A stretch of DNA of 64,000 nucleotides from Lachnospiraceae bacterium MD308 (GTDB lineage Bacteria > Bacillota > Clostridia > Lachnospirales > Lachnospiraceae): assembly GCA_000403475.2 (NCBI GenBank), contig KE159797.1, positions 549,284-613,283 of the forward strand. The letters run 5' to 3'. The notes beneath the pieces are model-generated. The model did no database searches. It was not told the DNA's origin and was given only the letters and a program-made list of their open reading frames with translations. Shown here piece after piece: positions 42,740 through 52,353 of this stretch; the stretch's first letter is position 1, and each line of letters opens with the position of its first letter. A program made the position numbers and the translations under genes.

Positions 42740-42977
42740 TTCCTGCCATCTCCTTTGCGTTTTCTTTTTCTTCCAATAACTTCAAAATCTCGTCCTCGCT
42801 GAATTTGATAAGTAATTGCAGCTTCTCGGACGAGATTTTATGCTTTTCGATAATATCCATTTTTTCGGCTCTTTCCGCCATGCGCTTCTGTTCTTCCAAA
42901 TCCTTCTTTTTCGCCTGTAAGGATTCAAGCTGCGCTTCCACTTTGGAAAGCTCCTTTTCAATGCGTTCCTTTGTCAT
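42717..42977 (-). CDS. DUF4315 family protein
   Basis: 86 residues, almost entirely helical and charged (RIEKELSKVEAQLESLQAKK). This is the small DUF4315 coiled-coil protein that consistently sits between the CD1107- and CD1108-type genes in these ICEs. It starts 10 nt after the peptidoglycan hydrolase stop. Role in transfer unknown. Confidence 0.85.
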   Translation of the reverse strand: MTKERIEKELSKVEAQLESLQAKKKDLEEQKRMAERAEKMDIIEKHKISSEKLQLLIKFSEDEILKLLEEKENAKEMAGNEEKVIS

Positions 42978-42987
42978 AAATGCCTCC

Positions 42988-45759
42988 TTAATTTAACCTG
43001 CCGAAACTGTAAAAATGGCTCTGCCAGTAGGGAGAATTGATGCTTGCGTAGCTGATCGGATCGCCGCAATGAATCATAGTCCCGCCGCCGCAGTAAATCC
43101 CCACATGGCTCACCGCCCCGGCAGAATTGTAAGTCCCGGTAAAAAATATGATGTCACCCGCCTTTGCGTCCGATGCGGAAACCGGAGTACACTGGTCATA
43201 AATGCCCTGTGCTGTGGTTCGTGGAAGGTTATGCACCCCGCTGTTGGTAAATACCCAGCAGACAAAGCCGGAACAGTCAAAACTTGTGGAAGGGTTTGAA
43301 CCGCCCCACACATAAGGGTAGCCGAGGTATTTTGCGGCTTCCTCCATAAGAGCCTGCACCGATGCGTCATCATAGGCATCTGGCGGTATGGCGTTCCCCG
43401 GCAGACCGCCCGGCGTTTCCCCATACAGTGTGCCTTCCCCCACGTCAAAATAAAATAACGGGTTATAATACTCCCCGTCATATAAACATTCGATATGCAA
43501 ATGGCTTCCTGTGCTGCTCCCGGTGTTCCCCGTTGTGCCGATGACCGCCCCTTTTTCCACTTCCTGCCCCGCACTCACGTTGATGCTGTCCATGTGGGCA
43601 TACTTGGTTGTATAACCGTCTATCTCAATCACTACATAATTCCCGTAGTGGCTGTCATACGCCGCCGCTGTCACCGTACCGTCATGGGCGGCATAAACGG
43701 TTGTGCCTGTCGGTACAGCTATATCCACGCCCCGGTGAAATTCCTCGTTCCCTGTGGCTGGATTTTTCCGGTATCCGTAATAGCTTGACACATAGTAATA
43801 CCAGTAAAGGTTAAGCGGCGAAGCGAACTCCTGAAGCAGACCGTTTGTTTCCCGGTACATGGCGAAAATCTCCGCCTGCTCCATATCCATTTTCCCGGAA
43901 ACAAGGCTTTCAAGCGGTATGACCGTCAGTGTCACCCGGAGGATACTGACCTCGTATTCTTCTTCCTCCTCATACTCATATTTTTCCTCTGTTTCCTCAC
44001 CTGTGACCGGATCAGTGACCGTCCTTGTGCCTGTCTTTGTGACCGTCCTTGTCCTCGTTTCCGTATCCGGCGTAAGTGTGAGCGTATACATCTCATCGAA
44101 AAGAGCCTGTATTTCGCTTTCCACCTCACTTGCGGTAAATTCCGTATGGACTGCCGATAAATAGCCGATAAGGGTAAACGGGTTATGCCCGATTGCCCCA
44201 AGATTATAGGAATATTCATCATACCCCGGATAATCCGTTTCCACCCGGTCAATCTCATTCTGTAAGTCAAGCTCCAGACGGGTAAACTGTAAATCAGCGG
44301 CGTCAATCTCTTTCGGCTTGCTTAAATAACTCGCCGCTAAAATCGTGGACTGCGTATCCGCAAACATCGCCCCACAGGACGATACGGAAACCATAATCAT
44401 CATAAGAAGCAGCGCCATGATGCCCACCGTCACAAGCAGTCCGGCGTTTTTCCTCGCAAACTCCTGTAACTTCCTCGCCACAGTGACCGCACCGTTTTTT
44501 GTCTTTTGAAATGCCTGCTCCGCTGTCTTTCCCGCCGCCGCTTTTTTCCTCGCCTTGACATACTCCTGTTTGATGCGCTGTTTCTGTAACCGCTTCTGCA
44601 ATGCTTTTTTCTGCATCTGCGGGTTTTCCTCCAGAAACTTCTGGTACTGGAAATTGACTTCCTTTTGAAACTGCTTCTTTTCCAGCTTTGCCACCTTTGC
44701 CCGCTGTTTCTGGTCTTTCCCCTTTATCTGCCTTTTGACGAAAGAATAAAGCGCTTCCACTTTCTGCTCCGACTTGTGTGCGCCCTCCACCGCTGAATTT
44801 TCTTTCTCCGTTTCAGCGATTTTCCCATGCACGAAATTTTTACTCTCATTCTGCATCCGACGCATGGTGGTTTTTGGTATGCCCTCCTGCTTAAATGGCT
44901 TTTCCTTATCCAAAGGGACAGCCACATATTTTCCCTTCCCGGTTTTTTCGTCAAACACTCTCTGCAAGGTGTATTCCCTTGTCTTAGGCAGCTTCGCCCT
45001 TGCTTTTTGTACCTTCCTCCCGGCTTTCTGCGCCTGCCGCTGCTTCTTTTTCAGCTTTTTGCTTCCGGTAAATTCAGAGCCTCCTTCCCCCTGAAAAGAA
45101 TTTCTGGTTTCTCCTGTAAAAGTTTCTTCCGTAAAGGTTTTATTTTCCGCTTTTTCCTTCGTGCCGCCTTTATTCTGGTGTTCCCTCTGTACCCGCTTTT
45201 TATGGTATTTTCCCTTTTTCTGCGACTGCCTGTAAGTGTCCCTCCGGTGGTAATCCTCCGCATCCGGCTGTTTCTTCCCTGTTTCCTCCGGCTGATTGAA
45301 ATTGTCCTGCCCGGTAAACGTGTTGTTTTCCTTTACAAAATCCGTTTTTTCCTCCTGCCCCGGCTTTGCATCGGACTTTTGGACTTTTTGTCCAGAAGTG
45401 TTCTGGTACATCTGCTTTTTCGCATGGGATTTTGAAGCATGGTTCGATTTACGTTGTCCGTCATCACTGTTCCGGGAATCCATGCTTTTATTGTCTGTAA
45501 AATTGTTGTCCTTTCCCGGCTGGCTCTCTTTGGACTTCTGGACTTTTTGTCCAAAAGTTTCCTGATGTGCCTGCATACTCTTTTCCGTCTGCCTTTTCCC
45601 GCCCGAACCATGCCCCGGCTTCCCGTTGCCGGAATCCCTCGGCTGATAGGCAGCATTGCCGCCGCCTGTAAAGGCATTATGCGCTCCCTTGTGGAACTCA
45701 GTATTTGCTCCTTTACGGTAGGCGGTATCCTGTTTTTTCTTCCCTTTCTTTTCTGCCAT
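42988..45759 (-). CDS. Two-domain peptidoglycan hydrolase of the transfer apparatus (M23 + NlpC/P60, CD1108 family)
   Basis: 923 residues. The long basic, repetitive N-terminus (about 1-430) is cytoplasmic and contains two GQKVQKS repeats. One membrane helix follows (NAGLLVTVGIMALLLMMIMV). Outside are an M23 metallopeptidase domain (HRGVDIAVPTGTTVY; HxH in TGSHLHIECL) and an NlpC/P60 domain with catalytic Cys in TSFDCSGFVCW (about 830) and His in AVSHVGIYCG. It opens the cell wall for the conjugation channel, like Tn916 Orf14 or VirB1. Its start overlaps the VirB4 stop. Confidence 0.92.
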   Translation of the reverse strand: MAEKKGKKKQDTAYRKGANTEFHKGAHNAFTGGGNAAYQPRDSGNGKPGHGSGGKRQTEKSMQAHQETFGQKVQKSKESQPGKDNNFTDNKSMDSRNSDDGQRKSNHASKSHAKKQMYQNTSGQKVQKSDAKPGQEEKTDFVKENNTFTGQDNFNQPEETGKKQPDAEDYHRRDTYRQSQKKGKYHKKRVQREHQNKGGTKEKAENKTFTEETFTGETRNSFQGEGGSEFTGSKKLKKKQRQAQKAGRKVQKARAKLPKTREYTLQRVFDEKTGKGKYVAVPLDKEKPFKQEGIPKTTMRRMQNESKNFVHGKIAETEKENSAVEGAHKSEQKVEALYSFVKRQIKGKDQKQRAKVAKLEKKQFQKEVNFQYQKFLEENPQMQKKALQKRLQKQRIKQEYVKARKKAAAGKTAEQAFQKTKNGAVTVARKLQEFARKNAGLLVTVGIMALLLMMIMVSVSSCGAMFADTQSTILAASYLSKPKEIDAADLQFTRLELDLQNEIDRVETDYPGYDEYSYNLGAIGHNPFTLIGYLSAVHTEFTASEVESEIQALFDEMYTLTLTPDTETRTRTVTKTGTRTVTDPVTGEETEEKYEYEEEEEYEVSILRVTLTVIPLESLVSGKMDMEQAEIFAMYRETNGLLQEFASPLNLYWYYYVSSYYGYRKNPATGNEEFHRGVDIAVPTGTTVYAAHDGTVTAAAYDSHYGNYVVIEIDGYTTKYAHMDSINVSAGQEVEKGAVIGTTGNTGSSTGSHLHIECLYDGEYYNPLFYFDVGEGTLYGETPGGLPGNAIPPDAYDDASVQALMEEAAKYLGYPYVWGGSNPSTSFDCSGFVCWVFTNSGVHNLPRTTAQGIYDQCTPVSASDAKAGDIIFFTGTYNSAGAVSHVGIYCGGGTMIHCGDPISYASINSPYWQSHFYSFGRLN
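45376..45398. repeat. Dispersed 23-bp palindrome, copy 1 (inside hydrolase gene)
   Basis: CTTTTGGAC-N5-GTCCAGAAG on the plus strand. In the gene's frame it encodes SGQKVQKS in the cytoplasmic N-terminal region. Confidence 0.8.
45535..45557. repeat. Dispersed 23-bp palindrome, copy 2 (inside hydrolase gene)
   Basis: CTTCTGGAC-N5-GTCCAAAAG, 159 bp from copy 1 and in the same reading phase, encoding FGQKVQKS. Confidence 0.8.
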
Positions 45760-46724
45760 TAACTGTCCTCATCCTCCTTCGCTGTGGATTCCTCCGGCTT
45801 TGTATTCATAATCGCAAAGGTTTTTGTATCTGCCGGGTACTTATCCACAAATGGGATAACCACGTTGTCAAACAGTATCAGACCGCTTCCCGGTTCTGAA
45901 TTGGTGACGTGCATAAGCTGTTTTTCTGACAGTCCTAACTTATCCGCCAGGATATGCTGGTCTTTGGCGTTCTGGTTCAGCAGATATACAAAATCGCTGT
46001 TCCCCAAGATGCCCTCGATTTCCTCCGATTTCAGAAAATCGCCCACGTTCTGCGTCAAGCCTGTGGGGATTCCGCCCCATTTTCGGAACCTTTTCCAGAT
46101 TTCCACTGAATAAATGGCAGTCTGCTTCTCTTTTAAAAGCAAATGGAACTCATCACAGTAGTACCTTGTGGCAACTTTCCGTTCCCGGTTCTGTGACACC
46201 CTGTTCCAGACCGCATCCTGTACGATTAACATTCCAATCTCTTTTAACTGGTTTCCTAAATCACGAATGTCAAAGCACATGATCCGGTTATGGGAATCCA
46301 CGTTAGTACGGTGGTTGAAATAGTTCTGCGAACCATGCACATACAAGACAAGGCTGTTGGCAATCCGAACCGCTTTCTGCTTCGCTTCCCTCTGCATCTC
46401 CGGCGCAACATCCCTCGGCTCATACTTTAACAGCGCATTGTACAAATCTTCCAGTATGGGCATATTCTCCGGCTTCGGGTGTTTGAAATACCCGTCATAG
46501 ATATGCTTGATACAGGTGTCAATGATGCCCTTCTCGTCATTTTCCAGACCGTCCTTCCCTCCGGCAATCAAATCGCACAGGGTAATTAAGAAATCGCTCT
46601 TTAATTTGAGTGCCTCCTTATCCCCCTTATGGGAGAGCTGAATGTCCATCGGGTTCAGATAATCCTTTGAATTGGTGGCAAGCCTTACCACCTGCCCATG
46701 AAGCGCCTGCACCAATGGAAAATA
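45759..46724 (-). CDS. VirB4-family conjugation ATPase, exon 2
   Basis: The last 321 residues of VirB4, beginning YFPLVQALHGQVVRLATNSK immediately after the group II intron. Motifs of the C-terminal ATPase half are RIMCFDIRDLG, the Walker-B-like TRYYCDEFHLLL and IPTGLTQNVGDFL. Splicing of the intron joins it in frame to 49039-50571 as DPEGE|YFPLV. VirB4 energises assembly and transport in the type IV secretion system at the inner face of the membrane. A separate ATG-started product from this exon is unlikely. Confidence 0.92.
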   Translation of the reverse strand, partial: YFPLVQALHGQVVRLATNSKDYLNPMDIQLSHKGDKEALKLKSDFLITLCDLIAGGKDGLENDEKGIIDTCIKHIYDGYFKHPKPENMPILEDLYNALLKYEPRDVAPEMQREAKQKAVRIANSLVLYVHGSQNYFNHRTNVDSHNRIMCFDIRDLGNQLKEIGMLIVQDAVWNRVSQNRERKVATRYYCDEFHLLLKEKQTAIYSVEIWKRFRKWGGIPTGLTQNVGDFLKSEEIEGILGNSDFVYLLNQNAKDQHILADKLGLSEKQLMHVTNSEPGSGLILFDNVVIPFVDKYPADTKTFAIMNTKPEESTAKEDEDS

Positions 46725-46765
46725 GTCGGCTAAGTCGGGGCGATTACTCGCCCTTTCTCGCCTAA

Positions 46766-46799
46766 GAACCGTACGTGAGCGTTTCCACTCATACGGCTC
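46766..46799 (-). ncRNA. Group II intron catalytic domain V
   Basis: 34 nt reading GAGCCGTATGAGTGGAAACG and then CTCACGTACGGTTC, with the AGC triad, a GAAA-type loop and the two-base bulge in the second strand. It is fully consistent with a functional ribozyme core. Confidence 0.92.
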
Positions 46800-46809
46800 A
46801 AGCATTTCA

Positions 46810-48489
46810 TCACTCTTTCGAGCGGCTCTCAAGATAGATTCGTTGGCAATCAGCATGAACATACGCCATGTTAGCCACTTCCTCCTTGCCACCGCAGGAC
46901 TTTGGTACTTTAAAGAAAATTTCCCTTTCGTCCGAAATGTCCAGTGGCATTCCACAGTGATAGCAACAGCCGTCCTGATTCTTCCAGATTAGTTTGAATC
47001 TTCCTGAAAGTTTCTTCATTCCCTGATTGAACTTGCGTTGTTTGAAATATTCCGTATCAAGGAATGGGTTGGCTGCTTCCCTTACCTTTGTGTGTCGGAC
47101 AATCGGCGTATGGTCTACACGTATCAGCTCCTTTGTGTCCGTAGCGAACACCCAGTTTCGGTTTTCCCTTCGGTGCCAATACCTCGTGGAAATCCACCAT
47201 TGCCCTTTCTTCGGATGCCGCCTTTTCGCCCATCTCCACAATAACTCATAGAGAATATAGTCCAAATGTGCAAACGCTTCTGCCGCACACACAGACTGGT
47301 GGTAATTCGTCCATCCTCGGATTTGTTGGTTCAGTTTCATAATCAGCACGTCCTGATTCCATGCTTTCCCACGTTTCAGTATCGTGTCAGATAAATTCCT
47401 CACGATTGTCTGTATGGATTTCTTTGACGGCTTCACAATCAGCTTTCCTTTAAACTTTCGGAATGTCCAGCCTAACATATCGAATCCGTCGTTGATGTGG
47501 GTGACTACCGTTTTCTCGTCAGATAATTCCAAGCCCCTTGTTTTCAGGAAGTCTTTTATCAATTCCTTTGCTTCCAAGGCGATTTCCTCCGTTGCCGCTG
47601 TTACTACAAAATCATCAGCGTAGCGTACCAGATTGACCTTGTGGGCGTTCTTGAACCGTAAGTCCACCTTCCCAAGCCTGTTGGTGTGGAATCTGTCTGA
47701 CAATACTTTCTGCATACCGTCCAGTGCCATGTTTGCAAGAATCGGTGAAATGACACCGCCCTGCGGAGTGCCGTCCTCTGTCGGGAACAGCTCCCCTTTG
47801 AAGATAAATCCCGCTTTCAGGAACTGTTTCAGAATAGATTTGTCCATAGGGATATTTTCCACTAACCATTCATGGCTGATGTTATCAAAACAGCCTTTGA
47901 TGTCGCCCTCTAAAACCCATTCGGGCGATACCTTGCGTGACAATGCCGTGAAAATATATTCGCACGCGTCCTGACCGCAACGCCCCTTTCTGAAACCAAA
48001 CGATTTCGTGTCGGCGGTTGTTTCTGCCACTGGCTCTAATGCAAGGGCGTACAACGCCTGCATTGCTCTGTCATACATAGTTGGAATTCCTAACGGACGT
48101 TTCTTTTTCTTAGCTTTCTTCTCGATATAGACACGTCTTAACGGTTTTGCTTTATAGCCTTTGTCTGTCAATGACATGACAGCCCTCATCTTCATTGCAG
48201 GCGTTGACCAGATTTCCCCGTCCACCCCTGCGGTTTTCTTTCCTTTGTTTGTGGTCACACGCCTTACGGCGAGTGCTTTTGCATAGAACGAGTGTGTCAA
48301 TAAATACTGAAGCCGCTTCACTGTGTTCCATTTCTTTTCCTGAGTTGCCTTGACAATCCTGACTTGCAGCCTATTAACTTCCTGCTCCGCTTTCTTCCAG
48401 TCGATAGTTTTCCACTGCGTAGAAAGCCGCTTGCTGTCCGATAATCTCTCGGAAACTATTGTTTCCGTCGTTGAATTATTACCGTTCAT
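46810..48489 (-). CDS. ltrA: Group II intron reverse transcriptase/maturase with HNH endonuclease (LtrA-like)
   Basis: 559 residues from ATG 48489, 7 nt after GGAGG. Reverse transcriptase blocks are complete: RPLGIPTMYDRAMQAL, GFRKGRCGQDA, EGDIKGCFDNISH, GTPQGGVISPILAN and the catalytic LVRYADDFVV. A maturase X domain follows (RQIRGWTNYHQS region) and a C-terminal HNH-type endonuclease with CCYHCGMPLD and HADCQRIY. It helps the intron splice and home by target-primed reverse transcription. All catalytic residues are present, so the intron is probably still active. Confidence 0.95.
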   Translation of the reverse strand: MNGNNSTTETIVSERLSDSKRLSTQWKTIDWKKAEQEVNRLQVRIVKATQEKKWNTVKRLQYLLTHSFYAKALAVRRVTTNKGKKTAGVDGEIWSTPAMKMRAVMSLTDKGYKAKPLRRVYIEKKAKKKKRPLGIPTMYDRAMQALYALALEPVAETTADTKSFGFRKGRCGQDACEYIFTALSRKVSPEWVLEGDIKGCFDNISHEWLVENIPMDKSILKQFLKAGFIFKGELFPTEDGTPQGGVISPILANMALDGMQKVLSDRFHTNRLGKVDLRFKNAHKVNLVRYADDFVVTAATEEIALEAKELIKDFLKTRGLELSDEKTVVTHINDGFDMLGWTFRKFKGKLIVKPSKKSIQTIVRNLSDTILKRGKAWNQDVLIMKLNQQIRGWTNYHQSVCAAEAFAHLDYILYELLWRWAKRRHPKKGQWWISTRYWHRRENRNWVFATDTKELIRVDHTPIVRHTKVREAANPFLDTEYFKQRKFNQGMKKLSGRFKLIWKNQDGCCYHCGMPLDISDEREIFFKVPKSCGGKEEVANMAYVHADCQRIYLESRSKE

Positions 48490-49038
48490 AGGTTTACCTC
48501 CATTCTTTGTCATGAAATACCGTGGGATAAGTCTGCACCCTTTCAGGTCAGGGCAAATCTTGAACCCCTATGCCCCGCCATTACAGCAGAGCCATTCGCT
48601 TTTTATCCCGTTCCTTTACCCTCTGCGTCATTTCTTCCCCTTGCGGGGTCGATACCTTAAATAAGGAACACATAGGGCTTACCAAGTTCCGCATAATAAA
48701 TAATTATGAATGCCTTAGACGCCATCTTTGAGCCGGGAGGAATCACGTCCATTTGTTACGGCGTCGCGAAAGTCACCGCAACCACCTCCGCACCTTTTGG
48801 TGTAAGTGTATCAGCCTTATTTCACTTATTCCCTGTAACGACTCTTACAATGGTTCACATTACATTCGTCATAGCACTCTTATCCTAACAGTACGCCCGA
48901 CTTAGGCTGTCAGGTTTCCCATATTGTCCCACAAGCTTCCCACCTGAACGTTGCCATTCACGCAGATTGTGGTAGGATTACCCCAAATGGATAGGGTAGC
49001 TGACGACCAGCAATTTATTATGCGACTTCTTGTCGCAC

Positions 49039-50571
49039 CTCGCCCTCCGGATCACAGACAATAATATCGTCCTTTGTAATAAGGAAACAGGATAAAATCT
49101 CACGCTTTGCGCTGAATGATTTACCGCTTCCGGGTGTGCCTAAAATCACGCCATTCGGTGTGCGCAGCCTTTTCCGGTCTGCCATAATCATGTTGTTGGA
49201 AAGTGCGTTCAGACCGTAATAAATGGCGGGTGCGGGCATGAAAAGCTCCTGTGTGCAGAACGGTACAAGCACAGCGGCGCTTTTTGTGGTGAGGTTCCTT
49301 TCAATCCCCACCTCATTACAGCCAATCGGCGCACTCGCCATTAACCCCTGTTCCTGTAAATACTGCAAACACCGCAAGTTACAGTTTGCCTGCTGGATAA
49401 TGCCGGACACCCTCTGCGTCAGGTTCTCCAGTTCCCGCTTCGTCCTCCCGTAACAGGTAATGAGGAAGGTCATCTTGATAAGTTTCTGGTTGCTTGTGTT
49501 CAGATCGTCAAGCAGTTCCAGCGTGTCCTTCTCATAAGTCACGATGTCCGTAGGCAGAATATCCATATCGTAGCCGCTTCTCACAGCTTTCTTCTGTTCC
49601 TCTATCTTCATTTTCTGAATGTCGGTGAGCGCACGTTTTATCATCTTGATTGCCTCCACCGGATCAATGGTCTGCATATGCATGGTAAGGGTAAGGTTGT
49701 CATCAATATCCAGCAGCTTTTTAATCATCTCGTCCGTAAACTTCGGCGCAATCATGTCAAGGTAAGACACGCTCCCGTAGATGCTGCCAGACTTGAAGCG
49801 GCTCGGATAGCGGAAATCAAACCCCGGCGGCGCAATATAGTCCTTGACCGACTTCCCGGACTCCGACAGTTCCTTAAACGAAAAACGGAAAGGCTCCATT
49901 GTACCCTGATTAAAATACTCATGCAGAATACGCAGCCTTTCCTTCCCGTCAAGACCTCTGGCGTTTGTGCCGATATTGTTTAAATTGCGCACCACGTCTT
50001 TCTCGATATTGCCTAACTTGCTCTTTGCTTCCCTGTACCCGGCGCTTTCCACGCCGAAAATCAGGTACTTTGACTTGATGATACCGTTGTTGCCTTTTGC
50101 CGACTGGTGCTTTAACATCTGTGTGTACTCATCACGAATATCGTCAAAATCATCCTCCTGCAGTGCAATGTCAAACTGCTCCGCAAGAGCCTGCTCGCTG
50201 ACCTGCCTGTTGAACAGGAACAACTGGAACTTTATGGACGGATCGAAATAGTTAATCAGCTTGCTGTATTCTTCCAGAATATCAGCCTGATCCTCCACCT
50301 CCAGCAAGTCATAGTTGATGTCATAAAACTCCACCATTTTCGTATAATAATTGTCCGCCACCTGACAGATGCCGTCCCGGTACATTTTTTTGAATGTAAT
50401 GGTTTTCTGTGCGGTGTCCGGCTTCGCCTGCTCCTTACTGTTCCCGGCAAGGACACGCCTAAGCTCCGCAAGGCGTTTCTTTTCCGAAAAAGTAAGCCCC
50501 GCTTTCTCCGGTGTCCGCTTATTTTCCTGCGGTTTTGGCTTTGCCGCCCCCGCCTTTTGCTTTTTGTTCAA
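49039..50571 (-). CDS. VirB4-family conjugation ATPase, exon 1
   Basis: The first 511 residues of VirB4, from a TTG start at 50571 nine nt after GGAGG and overlapping the end of the PrgI gene; no ATG nearby has a binding site. The N-terminal VirB4/TraE domain is followed by Walker A VILGTPGSGKSFSAK and, at the exon end, IIVCDPEGE. Read through, the intron adds EVRQEVA and a stop, so unspliced mRNA gives a dead protein lacking the Walker B half. Joined to exon 2 the protein is 832 residues, normal for the family. Confidence 0.9.
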
Positions 50572-50926
50572 GGAAACATACCTCCTTCCTGATTCTTTCC
50601 CGTTCCTCCAACTGCTTGTAGAGGTTTTCCGATTTATACGGTCTGATTCCCGGCGTGAGTATCTTCTGCCGGAGCATGAAGTATAAAATCTTCTCTGCCG
50701 GGAAACCGTCTTTTTCATACATTGCCAAAAAGAAGAATGGCAGCATTGCGCCCACCATGATAAGCGCCGCCCCCTGTGTACCCAATACCCCTTTGGTAAG
50801 GAAATATAAGGGGATACCCGCAAGGGCAGCGCCGGAAAAGCAGATAATCTGCCTTTTGGTAAGGTTCAACGCTACTTTTGTCTTGATTCCACTCAGGTCT
50901 TTTGGCACTGGTACGGATATTGCCAT
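50519..50926 (-). CDS. PrgI-family membrane protein
   Basis: 135 residues from ATG 50926 behind AAAGGAGC. AISVPVPKDLSGIKTKVALN precedes two adjacent membrane helices (QIICFSGAALAGIPLYFL, AALIMVGAMLPFFFLAMY) and a basic tail. PrgI-type proteins are VirB3-like partners of VirB4 in Gram-positive conjugation systems, and the gene lies directly before virB4, overlapping it by 53 nt. Confidence 0.88.
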   Translation of the reverse strand: MAISVPVPKDLSGIKTKVALNLTKRQIICFSGAALAGIPLYFLTKGVLGTQGAALIMVGAMLPFFFLAMYEKDGFPAEKILYFMLRQKILTPGIRPYKSENLYKQLEERERIRKEVCFLEQKAKGGGGKAKTAGK

Positions 50927-50975
50927 ACTCTGCTCCTTTCGTGGGCAATGCCCGCCAAATACAGTATTTCTGTAC

Positions 50976-51848
50976 TCAATGGGCATTGAAAATTGATTTT
51001 GATAATGAGCCTGTCTTGAATAAACTGAAACAGAGGATTACGGTGTATGCCGCAACCGACCACAATGCGCTGTGTAAATTTCCTGCTACTGCCACGCTTG
51101 CCACAAGCACAGCATAAATCGCCACGCACACCATGATAAAGAACCCCTGAAAGGCAAGTGCGACAAGCCCTTTTAAATAATTTGTCCCGATTGTGCCCCA
51201 TTCCCGGTTGGTAACTGTCGCTGCCGGAATTGGCGCAACTGACACATAAAGGTATATTTCAATCATGCGCCCGTATAGAATGACGGTGATGAGGACGGAC
51301 ATGATTTTCATACATAAGCTGATTACCATAGTTTCCAGACCAAGACCGATCAGCTCCCCTATCCCCATCGTGTCAATCTGGTTGTTGAACATGGTTGTAA
51401 GGGTAGCCTGAACGTCAAGGCTTGTTGAACCGGAGATTGATGCTGCCGCCTGTGTCACCACATGGCTTCCCACGTCAAACACCGCCATGACTATATCAAA
51501 GGTCTTGGAAAGCAGCATGACAGCGATACAAGCCTTAAATAAAAAACGGAAGAACAGGCTTGTATCAAAGTCATGCATATTGTTTTTGTCGATTACCATT
51601 GTTATCAGCTCATAGATCAGCACAAAACTGATTATCATGCCTGCTATGGGCACTACCACGTTCTCCGAAAGCGTCCGTATCATGCTGAATATGCCGGAGT
51701 TCCATGTGCTGGGTGTCTTGCTGACCTCCCCCGCAATCGTCCCGACCTTATCATTGACATCGGAGAACATGGTATCAAGGTTACTAAGCACCCACCCTTG
51801 CAGCATCTCCTTTATGAAATCAGTGATTTTGTCTATGATGCCGCCCAT
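50976..51848 (-). CDS. VirB6/TrbL-like polytopic membrane protein (CD1112 family)
   Basis: 290 residues with an amphipathic N-terminus (GGIIDKITDFIKEMLQGWVL) and about six membrane helices (VVPIAGMIISFVLIYELITM, GFFIMVCVAIYAVLVASVAV and others), plus the family's YLYVSVAPIPAATVTNREWG loop. It forms the inner-membrane channel part of the type IV system. Start 6 nt after the Maff2 stop implies coupling. Confidence 0.88.
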   Translation of the reverse strand: MGGIIDKITDFIKEMLQGWVLSNLDTMFSDVNDKVGTIAGEVSKTPSTWNSGIFSMIRTLSENVVVPIAGMIISFVLIYELITMVIDKNNMHDFDTSLFFRFLFKACIAVMLLSKTFDIVMAVFDVGSHVVTQAAASISGSTSLDVQATLTTMFNNQIDTMGIGELIGLGLETMVISLCMKIMSVLITVILYGRMIEIYLYVSVAPIPAATVTNREWGTIGTNYLKGLVALAFQGFFIMVCVAIYAVLVASVAVAGNLHSALWSVAAYTVILCFSLFKTGSLSKSIFNAH

Positions 51849-51853
51849 TTATC

Positions 51854-52069
51854 TTATGAGAACAGGCTGGAAAGCTGTGGAATCACCGTCTGCGCCACAA
51901 TGATAATGCCCCCTCCACTCATAAGCTGCTTGATACCCTGTGATTTTGCGCCCGGATTATCATTTCCGTATCCCTCAAGAAGATTGATAACGCCCCATAC
52001 GCCAACGCCTGCGCCGATTGCTGTTACGACTGTCTTTAATCCTGTTACCGCTGTTGTAAAAAATGCCAT
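51854..52069 (-). CDS. Maff2-family mobile element protein (pilin-like)
   Basis: 71 residues with two hydrophobic segments (LKTVVTAIGAGVGVWGVINL and SGGGIIIVAQTVIPQLSSLF) around a polar loop, GYGNDNPGAKSQGIKQLM. Size and topology recall VirB2-like pilins, and it consistently lies just upstream of virB6 in these elements. A pilin-like role is inferred only. Confidence 0.85.
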   Translation of the reverse strand: MAFFTTAVTGLKTVVTAIGAGVGVWGVINLLEGYGNDNPGAKSQGIKQLMSGGGIIIVAQTVIPQLSSLFS

Positions 52070-52135
52070 GTTTCTACCTCTTTCTTTCTCAAAAATAATT
52101 TTTGTCTGGTTTCCGAAAGAGTTTTTCGTGTAAAA

Positions 52136-52233
52136 TGCCCTGCCTTATGGTAAGATAAAGACAGGGCAATCCTTTAGGAAGAACCCTGCGGGCATCCGGC
52201 ATATTCAGTTTGGCGATTGGCTATGCCGGACGC
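52136..52233. repeat. Two hairpins between T4CP and Maff2 genes
   Basis: TGCCCTG (52136-52142) with CAGGGCA (52162-52168), and GCATCCGGCATA (52192-52203) with TATGCCGGACGC (52222-52233). The first has a short TTTT after it on the leftward strand and may partly terminate or process the long transfer transcript. This 284-nt gap also holds one 23-bp palindrome. Confidence 0.5.
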
Positions 52234-52279
52234 TTTGTTTTGTCCTTTCCCAAGTACATTCAAAACTCCGTTTCCGTAA

Positions 52280-52302
52280 CTTTTGGACTTTTTGTCCAGA
52301 AG
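52280..52302. repeat. Dispersed 23-bp palindrome, copy 3 (T4CP-Maff2 intergenic)
   Basis: CTTTTGGAC-N5-GTCCAGAAG, identical to copy 1 and in the same orientation, 51 bp beyond the T4CP stop. Confidence 0.8.
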
Positions 52303-52353
52303 TCCTGTTGCTGGTTTACAAGTTCCCTATTCAGTTTTTTCCATATTCAGTTG

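Larger units (their letters stand above)
46725..49038 (-). mobile_element. Group II intron (2,314 nt) in virB4
   Basis: The 5' end is GTGCGACA (49038-49031), the canonical GUGYG start, and the 3' end is GCCGAC (46725), ending in AY. Domain V is intact at 46766-46799. The non-coding 5' part, 48490-49038, is the folded domain I-III scaffold; the encoded reverse transcriptase occupies domain IV. The intron lies in the same direction as virB4 and splits it exactly between codons for DPEGE and YFPLV, so self-splicing would give a normal mRNA. The boundaries were placed by requiring a continuous VirB4 frame and consensus ends. Confidence 0.92.

Noticed and set aside
46725..46955. 398-codon frame beginning MECHWTFRTKG as an independent VirB4-like gene
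   Set aside because: Its first 77 codons are intron sequence (including domain V); the real exon begins at YFPLV.
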